Source of the DNA: Prochlorococcus marinus str. MIT 0919
GTDB taxonomy: Bacteria; Cyanobacteriota; Cyanobacteriia; PCC-6307; Cyanobiaceae
DNA length: 64,000 nt
Direction of reading: 5' to 3'
NCBI RefSeq assembly: GCF_027359375.1
Contig: NZ_CP114779.1
Location: forward strand, 496,001 to 560,000
Shown: one piece after another, positions 49,388-56,491 of the stretch
How positions within the stretch are numbered: the stretch's first letter is position 1
Layout: the number at the start of each line of letters is the position of its first letter
Program-made: the position numbers and the translations under genes
Notes under the pieces: generated by a model
Database searches by the model: none
The model's input: only the letters and a program-made list of their open reading frames with translations
Told to the model about the DNA's origin: nothing

Positions 49388-49532
49388 TTAGTTAACTTAT
49401 ATTTGTTGCTATTAATACGAAAAGCCAGAGTTTTGAGATCAAGCATAAGAAGGCCTCAACTGGCGAAAGAAATTAAAAGACTAGTTTTTATGGAATTTTG
49501 AAGCAGGTGCTTAGTTTATGTAACGGACCAAA

Positions 49533-49685
49533 TTATTCCTTGTCAATCAAAGCCCTTTCATAATTTTCAATTTTAAGAATAGAGACGAAAAACCTTTCTA
49601 TATCCTCATCCTTGCATTTAAGGGTTTCTTTCAGCTCTAGAGAAAATTCCTCTGTTTCCTTCCTTAAGGCTTTTGAAAAAATCAT
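49533..49685 (-). CDS. Tiny hypothetical protein
   Basis: A 50-residue helical, charged protein (ATG at 49685): MIFSKALRKETEEFSLELKE followed by a second helix with ERFFVSILKIENYERALI. It starts two bases after the stop of the 42-residue gene on the same strand, so the two look like a pair. No family recognised. Confidence 0.5.
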   Translation of the reverse strand: MIFSKALRKETEEFSLELKETLKCKDEDIERFFVSILKIENYERALIDKE

Positions 49686-49687
49686 TC

Positions 49688-49816
49688 TCAAAGCTTAGGC
49701 TCTATACCTTGCGATTTAAGATTGTTCTTGTAACCAACAAATCCAATCAAAAGGGTAAGCAAATAAAGCATTGCTGGGAGAACGAAAAAGCCAACAGCTA
49801 AATGTAAAAAGCTCAT
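49688..49816 (-). CDS. Tiny single-helix membrane protein
   Basis: A 42-residue protein (ATG at 49816): MSFLHLAVGFFVLPAMLYLL then TLLIGFVGYKNNLKSQGIEPKL. Residues 5-27 form a transmembrane helix with a basic end, in the size range of photosystem-associated subunits. No named family recognised. Two bases separate it from the 50-residue gene below it on the minus strand. Confidence 0.6.
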   Translation of the reverse strand: MSFLHLAVGFFVLPAMLYLLTLLIGFVGYKNNLKSQGIEPKL

Positions 49817-49938
49817 TTTTGACTAAAAACATTCTCAAGACCAGAGTTTAGACAAGTAAAGCGAAGGCCTGAAAGAAAATTACTTCACACTAGTTCACAA
49901 AGTATGTTACATTGCTTTACATAGCAATCTTTTTAAAC

Positions 49939-50046
49939 ATGACTCCTGAAGCTGAAAAGTTCAATGGCTGGGCAGCAATGCTCGGTTTTGTGGCAGCATT
50001 TGGCGCTTACGCAACTACTGGGCAAATCATTCCAGGCATTTTCTAA
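49939..50046 (+). CDS. hli: High light-inducible protein (HLIP), short form
   Basis: A 35-residue one-helix member of the extended LHC family (ELIP/SEP-type). It has EKFNGWAAMLGFVAAFGAYA, containing the chlorophyll-binding ExxNxxxAM pattern, and ends TGQIIPGIF, the typical C-terminus. Such proteins protect photosystems and chlorophyll synthesis under excess light. First of three hli genes, 11 bases before the next. Confidence 0.95.
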   Translation: MTPEAEKFNGWAAMLGFVAAFGAYATTGQIIPGIF

Positions 50047-50057
50047 CTTTTATACAC

Positions 50058-50261
50058 ATGACATCCTCCACCCAAATAACAACCGAGTCAGGCAATCGTC
50101 AAAACGTTTTTCCTGTAGAAGCTAAGCCCGAACTTATTGAAAGCTATACAAATTATGCCGAAGAAGCGGAAAAGGCTAATGGAAGATGGGCAATGATTGG
50201 CTTCCTGGCTCTTTTGGGTGCATACATTACTACAGGACAAATTATCCCTGGCATATTCTGA
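50058..50261 (+). CDS. hli: High light-inducible protein (HLIP)
   Basis: A 67-residue HLIP. After a polar N-terminal extension (about 1-36) comes EKANGRWAMIGFLALLGAYI, with the chlorophyll-binding ExxNxRxAMxGF motif, and the same TGQIIPGIF end as its upstream neighbour. Its stop overlaps the next gene's start as TGATG, so the two are translationally coupled. Confidence 0.97.
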   Translation: MTSSTQITTESGNRQNVFPVEAKPELIESYTNYAEEAEKANGRWAMIGFLALLGAYITTGQIIPGIF

Positions 50262-50380
50262 TGAACAACAGCTTTTTAAAAACTGCAGAGAGAACCAATG
50301 GTAGGCTTGCTATGATTGGTTTATTTGCCGCATTTGTTAATTACACTATCTTTGGATGGATAGCTCCTGGCATCTTCTAG
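50261..50380 (+). CDS. hli: High light-inducible protein (HLIP), divergent end
   Basis: A 39-residue HLIP starting at ATG 50261, which overlaps the previous stop by one base. AERTNGRLAMIGLFAAFVNY carries the ExxNxRxAMxG motif; the end is FGWIAPGIF, so it differs from the other two in the second half of the helix. Third gene of the cluster. A longer out-of-register reading starting at 50186 is not supported. Confidence 0.93.
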   Translation: MNNSFLKTAERTNGRLAMIGLFAAFVNYTIFGWIAPGIF

Positions 50381-50468
50381 CCAAGAATAAGTGCATGTAA
50401 ATAATAACTATATAGAACCCGTACCTTGTAAATTTAAAATTCAATCAATTAACATTGATAATTGATCT

Positions 50469-50521
50469 AAAATGATACTATTGATTAATAAATCATCAAT
50501 ATTACTAAAAAGTATCATTTT
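50469..50521. other. Inverted repeat after the hli cluster
   Basis: Arms AAAATGATACT (50469-50479) and AGTATCATTTT (50511-50521), with a second inner pair ATTGAT / ATCAAT. No clean T-run follows, so it may be a terminator, an mRNA stabiliser or a protein site. Confidence 0.5.
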
Positions 50522-50581
50522 CTGAATATTTGTTTAATATCGACCAAGTGGAGTAAGCTCTCGGGAATTAGAAAAGAGAAC

Positions 50582-50722
50582 TTGACGGAAATTGAAACCA
50601 TTGCTTTTTCTTATGGCTTGGCATTAGTGGCAATAATTTTCATATTTTTTGCTGACAACGAAGATGATGACGATGAGGGCGGTGGCATGATGCAACCTGT
50701 TTACTTGGGAGTTGAAAACTAG
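50582..50722 (+). CDS. Tiny acidic membrane protein with EGGGM motif
   Basis: A 46-residue protein read from TTG 50582. Residues 9-23 (FSYGLALVAIIFIFF) form one transmembrane helix, then comes an acidic cluster (DNEDDDDEGGGMM) and a QPVYLGVEN end. The EGGGM stretch also appears in the protein at 53841. An AGAGAA lies just before the start as a weak ribosome site. No known family. Confidence 0.6.
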   Translation: MTEIETIAFSYGLALVAIIFIFFADNEDDDDEGGGMMQPVYLGVEN

Positions 50723-50839
50723 GTCCTACAAAAAGCCTTCGAGACTATGGGCTAATACTTCTTAAATAATTAAGCTGGAAAAAGCAAAAGAGCCAATCAT
50801 GACCAAAAAGAGATAGAATATAAAGAAATAGTTAAGCTC

Positions 50840-51061
50840 ATGGAATATTCCCATATTTCCGGTGAGAGCAGCCGCAGGCTCATACTAAGTTTTGTGGTAT
50901 CCAGGATGCTAGAAATAGAAAAAGGCAATAGGGATTGTCTTTATTCAGAATTTAGAGAATGGATAGAAGATACTAATTTCGATGACGATGAGACATGGAG
51001 CATCCCTGATCTAACTGATGAGGGGCTAAGAGATTTCTTCAAACGGGCTATCTCTCAATAA
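50840..51061 (+). CDS. Small hypothetical protein
   Basis: A 73-residue soluble protein, acidic overall, with RRLILSFVVSRMLEIEKGNR at the start and the acidic, Trp-containing REWIEDTNFDDDETWSIPD, then a short helix to the end. Looks like a small helical domain. No family recognised. Standing alone between two intergenic gaps. Confidence 0.6.
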   Translation: MEYSHISGESSRRLILSFVVSRMLEIEKGNRDCLYSEFREWIEDTNFDDDETWSIPDLTDEGLRDFFKRAISQ

Positions 51062-51134
51062 AATTCAGATAGAAATTAGATTTGTGCAATTGGATTTAAG
51101 AAAACCTATCTCAACCTAATAATCAAATGAATGC

Positions 51135-51488
51135 CTAGGATATTCCATAAAGCATAAATCCGCTATGAAGGCCATAAGTTAAAAGAATAAAACTCATGAA
51201 GCCAAGGCTTATTAGCATAGTTGTATAAAGCCTATTGACTCCATATCCACTTTCAATTGGATTAAAGTCAGCAATTACAAAAGACTGGATGGAATACTTA
51301 CCTCTATTAGCCAGGCCTGATTCGCCAATTAGTTCTTGACTTGAATTAAAATCAAAATTATCGTTTTGCTTATAATCCTCTCTAAAAAATCTGGGGAGCA
51401 TATATGTATGCCACAAAGCTATTACTGCTACCCAAAAGATCATACTTAATCCAGCAATTCCGAAAAGAATGTATTTGAAAGTTTCCAT
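51135..51488 (-). CDS. Hypothetical two-helix membrane protein
   Basis: A 117-residue protein with one helix at the N-terminus (about 5-27, ILFGIAGLSMIFWVAVIALW) and another at the C-terminus (about 87-110), separated by a polar loop rich in Asn, Asp and Ser. No family recognised. Confidence 0.55.
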   Translation of the reverse strand: METFKYILFGIAGLSMIFWVAVIALWHTYMLPRFFREDYKQNDNFDFNSSQELIGESGLANRGKYSIQSFVIADFNPIESGYGVNRLYTTMLISLGFMSFILLTYGLHSGFMLYGIS

Positions 51489-51535
51489 TTAAACAAAAAG
51501 CTAATGAATTGTATTTATATTAAATAAGGGTTTAA

Positions 51536-51673
51536 TTAAGAACTGCTCTTAACTTCGTTATGCAGGATTCTCCCTCTAATATACATAAATATGCATAAGG
51601 TGCCTATAATAATAGGGGGATGTGCAGAGATCAATGCGCTCACATATTGAATTTGTTCAGCTGACATTTTCAT
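51536..51673 (-). CDS. Tiny single-helix membrane protein
   Basis: A 45-residue protein if the ATG at 51673 is used (MKMSAEQIQYVSALISAHPP), with a transmembrane helix IIIGTLCIFMYIRG and a charged end. An in-frame ATG at 51721 gives 61 residues; neither has a clear ribosome site. No family recognised. Confidence 0.45.
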   Translation of the reverse strand: MKMSAEQIQYVSALISAHPPIIIGTLCIFMYIRGRILHNEVKSSS

Positions 51674-51928
51674 TAATGGTTCATTAATAAATAAACTTAC
51701 ATACAAAAATCTATTAAGCATGTATTATTCTTTATTAATTACATGTACTTAAGTCACTAATAAGACATACAAAGCTCACATAAAAGGATTTGTGCAGCAA
51801 AAATTATCTTTAAACTATCTTTGAAAAGAGTTTTTTTTAACACTAAATCCCTGAAAGACTGGAAGTATTAAGATAAACCATATCTAAAAAGTAATGGCTC
51901 CTATTAACAGATCTAATAAAATAAATAC

Positions 51929-52669
51929 CTAAAAACCATTCAGTACATATTTCTTACCTGGAGTAGGGTTTATAAATGTTATTTGTTGTGGAATAGACTT
52001 CGATGCTTCCTCTAAACTGCCATCAATAGTAATTAACTTATTAATAAAACCCTTAAAAGTAGAATCACCACCTGTAGTACTTGATAATATAGTTTTAGGC
52101 TCAAACTTTTCAATTAGTCTTGGAAGTATAGTCTTACCATTAATAAAGTTTCCTGCTAAAGGTAATTTCAAATCTAAAACAGGGGTAATTACTGCATCTA
52201 GCTTTCTATATCCTATATTTTTATCCAAAAACCCATGGGGTTCAATATATAATGAGCCATCAGGATGCGTTAATAAATATCCATTCTCAATCTTTGGGAC
52301 TGAAGCACCTTGAGTAGCTTCAATAGTTAAAGCATTATATTTTATATATTGAGTTGGTTTAAGTATATTAACTTTTTGAAAGCCTATTTTAGTAACTACT
52401 TCAGAGCCAGAGGGGGATGCAACAACTTCTATGGATCTATCAAAAAGTGCCAAAGTTGGCAGGTGAGCATGATCAGCTAGACCTTGTGTAAGAAGGATCA
52501 GATTTACATTATCTGGGATTGGCAATTGAGTATTTAAATTACCTTCAAAAAGCCATTTGCCAGGAGGGAAAGAAAGGGTGCCTACTAACCATGGGTCGAC
52601 CAAAATTCGAAAATTAGCAATTTCGAGAAGCCATCCACTAGATCCATAATAAGTTACATTAAAAGTCAT
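51929..52669 (-). CDS. MBL-fold protein with altered metal site
   Basis: A 246-residue protein with the start of the metallo-beta-lactamase fold (FNVTYYGSSGWLLEIANFRILVD, in parts) and the region LILLTQGLADHAHLPTLALF, where the classic HxHxDH is replaced by TQGLADHAH, so one zinc site is likely incomplete. The DPWLVG stretch (about 26-31) is typical of this plant/cyanobacterial subgroup. Substrate unknown. It is divergent from the aldo/keto reductase gene. Confidence 0.78.
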   Translation of the reverse strand: MTFNVTYYGSSGWLLEIANFRILVDPWLVGTLSFPPGKWLFEGNLNTQLPIPDNVNLILLTQGLADHAHLPTLALFDRSIEVVASPSGSEVVTKIGFQKVNILKPTQYIKYNALTIEATQGASVPKIENGYLLTHPDGSLYIEPHGFLDKNIGYRKLDAVITPVLDLKLPLAGNFINGKTILPRLIEKFEPKTILSSTTGGDSTFKGFINKLITIDGSLEEASKSIPQQITFINPTPGKKYVLNGF

Positions 52670-52809
52670 ATATTATAAAATAATTACTATTATTATATAA
52701 ATAAAGCATTTAAATAAGAGAAGAATGGTCTCAATAAGTTTATTCTTAAATTATTCATATCAATATATCGCTTTAATATAGTAATATTGTATTAAATATT
52801 TCTAAGGAT

Positions 52810-53769
52810 TTGTCTTCTATTGGATTTGGGACTTGGGCTTGGGGGAATAAATTTCTTTGGGGATATTCACCAGAAAAACAAGACCTTATTTTAGAAGAAA
52901 CCTTTAAAGAAGCCATTAAAAGCGGCCTTAATTTTATTGATACTGCTGATTCATATGGAACTGGAAAACTTGCTGGAAGAAGTGAGCTCCTTCTAGGGAA
53001 ATTTATAAAAGAACTTCCCAAGGCTAAGATGCAAAATCTTATAATTGCAACCAAATTAGCTCCGTATCCATGGAGAATTGGAAGGAATGGTTTTCTTAAG
53101 GCCCTAAATGATAGTAGCAATCGGCTTCAGGGAAAAATTGATAGAGTGCAACTTCATTGGAGTACTTACAATTATGCTCCATGGCAGGAATTGCAATTGA
53201 TTGATGGACTTGGTGATCTAGTAAAAAATGGTGTCATTCCTGAACTAGGTGTTTCCAATATGGGTGCTAAAAGATTGAGAACTATACATAATCGACTCAA
53301 GAACAGAGATGTCACGTTGAAAAGCCTACAAATACAATTCTCCTTACTTTCTCCTGAATCCAATAGTTTTTATGAAATCAAAAATGTATGCGAAGAATTA
53401 AATATTGAAATTATTTCTTATTCTCCTTTGGCTTTAGGGGTGCTTACAATACCTCCTGGAACAATTAAAAAAGCTAATACTTTTATAAGGCAACAGATTT
53501 ACTTAAGGCTTTTAGACTCTAGTGAAGAGTTAAGGCAAGGGCTTCAGAAAATTGCCGCATATAGGAATGTTTCACAAGCGCAAGTGGCTTTAAATTGGTG
53601 TCGAGCACATGGAACCAAACCCATTGTTGGAATTAGAACTCCTAAACAAGCTAAAGAAGCAGCCGCAGCCACCAAATGGAATTTAAACAAAAAAGAAGTT
53701 CAAGAGTTAACTAGTCTTAAAAATGAATGCAACCGTAGAATGCCTAAAAATCCTTTCCAAAGCATATAG
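52810..53769 (+). CDS. Aldo/keto reductase
   Basis: A 319-residue TIM-barrel NADPH-dependent oxidoreductase. Family pieces in order: FIDTADSYGTGKLAGRSELLLG split at about 38-59 (Asp and Tyr of the active site), ATKLAPYPW (Lys), VQLHWSTYN (His), and late GIRTPKQAKEAAAA for cofactor binding. Substrate unknown. Start TTG at 52810 is close to the conserved GFGTWAWG, so it may be right, although an upstream non-standard start cannot be excluded. Confidence 0.9.
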   Translation: MSSIGFGTWAWGNKFLWGYSPEKQDLILEETFKEAIKSGLNFIDTADSYGTGKLAGRSELLLGKFIKELPKAKMQNLIIATKLAPYPWRIGRNGFLKALNDSSNRLQGKIDRVQLHWSTYNYAPWQELQLIDGLGDLVKNGVIPELGVSNMGAKRLRTIHNRLKNRDVTLKSLQIQFSLLSPESNSFYEIKNVCEELNIEIISYSPLALGVLTIPPGTIKKANTFIRQQIYLRLLDSSEELRQGLQKIAAYRNVSQAQVALNWCRAHGTKPIVGIRTPKQAKEAAAATKWNLNKKEVQELTSLKNECNRRMPKNPFQSI

Positions 53770-53840
53770 TTAATCATTTGCGCATGAATTAATGAGCCTT
53801 ATTGAATACAATGTATAAAACCATATTAAGGAATCATCCG

Positions 53841-53960
53841 ATGGGCTCAGAAGAAGGTGGTGGAATGGTCCCAGGTCTACTGGCGATTGGCATTTCAGTG
53901 TTATTTGCAGCTGGAATAGGATTTTTAATTCTTCACTTTATTCCAAACACTCCTTTTTAA
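53841..53960 (+). CDS. Tiny single-helix membrane protein with EGGGM motif
   Basis: A 39-residue protein (ATG at 53841): MGSEEGGGMVPGLLAIGISV, then LFAAGIGFLILHFIPNTPF. One transmembrane helix at about residues 12-34. The EEGGGMVP start resembles the EGGGMMQP stretch in the protein at 50582. The ATG follows AAGGAAT, a weak ribosome site. It has the size of a photosystem small subunit, but I do not recognise a known one. Confidence 0.7.
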   Translation: MGSEEGGGMVPGLLAIGISVLFAAGIGFLILHFIPNTPF

Positions 53961-53985
53961 TAACTGAAATAGTTTAGAATAATAT

Positions 53986-54258
53986 TTAGTTTGAGCTAGA
54001 TAAAGAATTTGCCATATCAACTAATGTCTTATGGGCATCTTTACTATCTATAAGGGTATGATCAAAGTAAATGTCAAGGTTCTCACCATCCACTTCTAAT
54101 TTCATTAGTTTTGGTGTTATGGATATCATTTTTACATTAATTGGATTAGAAAGATCACCATAAAAACTAGCGAATGATTTTAATGTATCTTTATGATCGT
54201 TATTCATATGCAAACAGATTCTTTCTATTACTTGCTTATCCAGTATATTATTTTCCAT
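53986..54258 (-). CDS. DUF2470 domain protein
   Basis: A 90-residue protein that is essentially one DUF2470 domain (HMNNDHKDTLKSFASF near the start, then ISITPKLMKLEVDGENLDI). The same domain forms the C-terminal part of HugZ-like heme oxygenases and of glutamyl-tRNA reductase-binding protein, which controls the start of tetrapyrrole synthesis. A role in heme or chlorophyll control is therefore a fair guess. Start ATG at 54258. Confidence 0.85.
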   Translation of the reverse strand: MENNILDKQVIERICLHMNNDHKDTLKSFASFYGDLSNPINVKMISITPKLMKLEVDGENLDIYFDHTLIDSKDAHKTLVDMANSLSSSN

Positions 54259-54300
54259 TGATTTATTATGAATTGATTTTCAAAAGATAGTCGATAATGA

Positions 54301-54975
54301 CTAAAGTTTCTCTAAATTATTAAATTTATAACATGTTTTTAATGCTTTTTGGTTCAAAAAACTTTGAGCTTCTATAGTTCTTGAAGAAAGTACGAAGGTG
54401 CTACATTCTCTGAGGGGTGTAAATTCATCTATAAAAGTCCTTTTTGCACTTGAAGGTTTCTTTGTAATTGGATCTAAGTTTTGACTTGTATATACCTGGC
54501 TTAAATAACCTTTAGGGGTATAGAAAACTTTTTCGGTAAAAATATTGATTAAACTTCCATGTATGTGTCGGTAAACCATAGTTACCGTATTGTCTTTAAT
54601 CCTATACTTATCTCCTTTATTCTTACCATCAACCAAAATTTCTAGGCCTGTGGAGTTAATCTCACCTGATTTAAAAGTATTTTGACCATGTGTTTTTTCA
54701 AAAGGCCTTCTAATACGATGAATAGACACTTCCCATAATTGAGAATATATGTCCTTTTCTGCTTCCTTATTAGAAAGACCTTTAATTATAGGTTTACAAT
54801 CTTTAGGCAATACAAATGAGCCTGCATATTTACCATACTCATTATCAACTTCACAAATACCTTTATAACCAGAGAAACCAGGTTCCCATGTATATCGATT
54901 CTCATAGGCTTTCCTAAATTGTTTCGTGCAATCATTATCTTTATCGATGTTATTCAATAATTCTTCTGAAGACAT
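54301..54975 (-). CDS. DUF3386-like cyanobacterial protein
   Basis: A 224-residue protein. The segment FRKAYENRYTWEPGFSGYKG (about 20-39) matches my memory of the DUF3386 family start, and VYRHIHGSLINIFTEKVFYTPKGYLSQVY (in parts) matches the middle. No signal peptide, no membrane helix. The function of the family is unknown. The next gene upstream on the same strand is the Nif11 protein. The identification is by eye only. Confidence 0.65.
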   Translation of the reverse strand: MSSEELLNNIDKDNDCTKQFRKAYENRYTWEPGFSGYKGICEVDNEYGKYAGSFVLPKDCKPIIKGLSNKEAEKDIYSQLWEVSIHRIRRPFEKTHGQNTFKSGEINSTGLEILVDGKNKGDKYRIKDNTVTMVYRHIHGSLINIFTEKVFYTPKGYLSQVYTSQNLDPITKKPSSAKRTFIDEFTPLRECSTFVLSSRTIEAQSFLNQKALKTCYKFNNLEKL

Positions 54976-55107
54976 AATGATTTCTATGAATTAAAAGTTG
55001 AACTAATTAGTTTAGATTAGTCTATTTCATAACATACTTTACTTTTTCCTGGTTTGCTAAAAAATAAAAGTATATAGAGACTTCAAAGAGCCCTCTTTAT
55101 AAGTTTA

Positions 55108-55323
55108 TTAATTGTATTCCCCTGGAACATCATTTTTTCGCACAGTCACTTTCCCAACTTTTTTACCTGAAAATCTCAATAATTCATCGCCTGAAAATTC
55201 ATATCCAAGTTTCAACGCAATTTGAGCTACGTCATCAGCAGTTGAAGAAGCTAGAACTTTCTCTTTAAGGTTCAAGTCACTTTGCATAGTTTGCAGAAAC
55301 GCCTTGAGATCATCCAAAGCCAT
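55108..55323 (-). CDS. Nif11-type leader-like small protein
   Basis: A 71-residue protein that matches the Nif11 family: LKAFLQTMQSDLNLKEKVLA at the start, then a middle helix with DDVAQIALKLGYEFSGDELL. Nif11 domains serve as leader peptides for peptide natural products such as prochlorosins, but here the tail (KKVGKVTVRKNDVPGEYN) lacks cysteines and a Gly-Gly site, so a substrate for lanthipeptide modification is unlikely. Start ATG at 55323. Confidence 0.85.
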   Translation of the reverse strand: MALDDLKAFLQTMQSDLNLKEKVLASSTADDVAQIALKLGYEFSGDELLRFSGKKVGKVTVRKNDVPGEYN

Positions 55324-55385
55324 TGTGATTCACAATTACTAGATCTTGATTTTACTGCTAATAATGGCTTAGAGACTCTAAACAA

Positions 55386-55775
55386 ATGACAAGCTTGCCA
55401 TATTTGATAGGTATCGCACTAATTGAACAAAATGGCGTTAGAACAATGCCAATAGGTGGAAAATCCTTGCAAGAGTCCATAAATAAAAATGATGGCCCTT
55501 CTAATAAAGGTAAGGAGATTGCCTTGGAAATCTTGTTAAGAGTTATGGATAAGAGTCAACAAACAGCAATAAGACAAGCTGCAGGTGGGAAAAGTCTACT
55601 TCTTCTAGAAATGCCTTTAAATGAAATACAAGAAAACTTGCCTAAAATAAAAGCTCAATGGATCTCTGAAGGAAATAATGAGCACTTGCTTTCAGATTTG
55701 AGTGCCATATGTAAAAGCATTTGGAGCATTACTTTTGAAAAGCATAAAGGAGTCCTTATATCACGTTGCTTTTGA
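55386..55775 (+). CDS. Hypothetical conserved protein
   Basis: A 129-residue soluble protein without recognised motifs. It begins SLPYLIGIALIEQNGVRTMP, has a Lys/Gly-rich middle (SNKGKEIALEILLRVMDKSQ) and a final TFEKHKGVLISRCF. Probably a small alpha/beta domain. It lies before rpsU in the same direction, and divergent from the Nif11 gene. Confidence 0.6.
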   Translation: MTSLPYLIGIALIEQNGVRTMPIGGKSLQESINKNDGPSNKGKEIALEILLRVMDKSQQTAIRQAAGGKSLLLLEMPLNEIQENLPKIKAQWISEGNNEHLLSDLSAICKSIWSITFEKHKGVLISRCF

Positions 55776-55849
55776 TTACCTACTTATGAAGTTCATTGGA
55801 ATATTTTTTCTATCAAGTGGTAGGTTTAGTGCTTGATAGGGTTTCTTTT

Positions 55850-56026
55850 TTGACTCAAGTAACTGTTGGAGAGAACGAAGGCATTGAATCAGCGCTTCGT
55901 AGATTTAAGCGTCAAGTTTCAAAAGCCGGAATTTTTGGCGAGTTAAAACGTTTGCGTCACCACGAAACACCTGTTGAGAAATACAAAAGAAAACTTCAGC
56001 AAAGAAGGAGAAGTAGAAGACACTAA
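55850..56026 (+). CDS. rpsU: 30S ribosomal protein S21
   Basis: Bacterial S21, a small basic protein of the 30S platform. The 58 residues from TTG 55850 read [20 protein letters not shown] and go on [20 protein letters not shown], ending RRRSRRH, as in other cyanobacteria. An in-frame reading from 55796 adds 18 residues with no family support. TTG as a start is the usual problem for this gene in this group. Confidence 0.95.
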   Translation: MTQVTVGENEGIESALRRFKRQVSKAGIFGELKRLRHHETPVEKYKRKLQQRRRSRRH

Positions 56027-56083
56027 TTAATCAGAGAGGAATACACATATAAATCTATAAATGAAGTTAATCATAAGCAGAGA

Positions 56084-56114
56084 TAAAAAAAGGCCCTCGC
56101 TTAATACGGGGCCT
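56084..56114 (-). terminator. Minus-strand terminator, possible small RNA end
   Basis: Stem AGGCCC / GGGCCT (56091-56096 and 56109-56114) with a 12-base loop and, on the minus strand, a T-run directly after it (the complement of the A-run at 56085-56090). Confidence 0.65.
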
Positions 56115-56151
56115 AGGTGATGGGGATAATTAATTTTTAAACCAAGCGATG

Positions 56152-56180
56152 AAAAAAACAACCCCCATAAATAGCGGGTT
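56152..56180 (-). terminator. Second minus-strand terminator
   Basis: Stem AACCC / GGGTT (56160-56164 and 56176-56180) with a T-run after it on the minus strand (complement of 56152-56158). Confidence 0.55.
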
Positions 56181-56292
56181 TGTCTAGCTGATGGTCAAAG
56201 AACCAACACTTATAGAGTTTACGTACTATTTCCTCAACCAAAAATCAACAAAAGGGGAGATTGGCGGGGTAATGAGGAGCAGTAGGCTCTTT

Positions 56293-56319
56293 AGCCCTTC
56301 TATACTCAAGGGCTTTTTT
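56293..56319 (+). terminator. Plus-strand terminator without an obvious gene
   Basis: Stem AGCCCTT / AAGGGCT (56293-56299 and 56308-56314), eight-base loop, followed by TTTTT at 56315-56319. The nearest plus-strand gene, rpsU, ends 270 bases upstream. Confidence 0.75.
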
Positions 56320-56362
56320 AATCTGTAGTGGCACATAAAAGATTAGGTAGAGTGTGTACCAA

Positions 56363-56410
56363 TAAAAGAACCTCAAAATCTATTTATAAATAGATTTTGA
56401 GGTTCTTTTA
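56363..56410. repeat. 48-base perfect palindrome, probable terminator of the outer-membrane gene
   Basis: Two 24-base arms meet without a loop at 56386/56387. The stem includes AGAACCTCAAAATCTATTTA on one side and its mirror on the other. It lies 80 bases after the stop of the minus-strand outer-membrane gene. Confidence 0.85.
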
Positions 56411-56491
56411 TAATCCCTATTTTTGATTTAACTATGGGAAAGTAGTTTTCAGATAAAAGCTATAAACTTAAATGATTAACAACTGCTGAGA

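Larger units (their letters stand above)
56027..56491. other. Intergenic gap with four hairpins
   Basis: A 465-base gap with no credible gene but unusually rich in hairpins: two minus-strand terminators (56084-56114 and 56152-56180), one plus-strand terminator (56293-56319) and a 48-base perfect palindrome (56363-56410). This number exceeds what rpsU and the outer-membrane gene need, so small RNAs may be encoded. Confidence 0.6.

Noticed and set aside
55108-55323. Prochlorosin (lanthipeptide) precursor
   Set aside because: The Nif11 leader-like part is there but no Cys-containing core or Gly-Gly cleavage site, and no LanM gene in the window.
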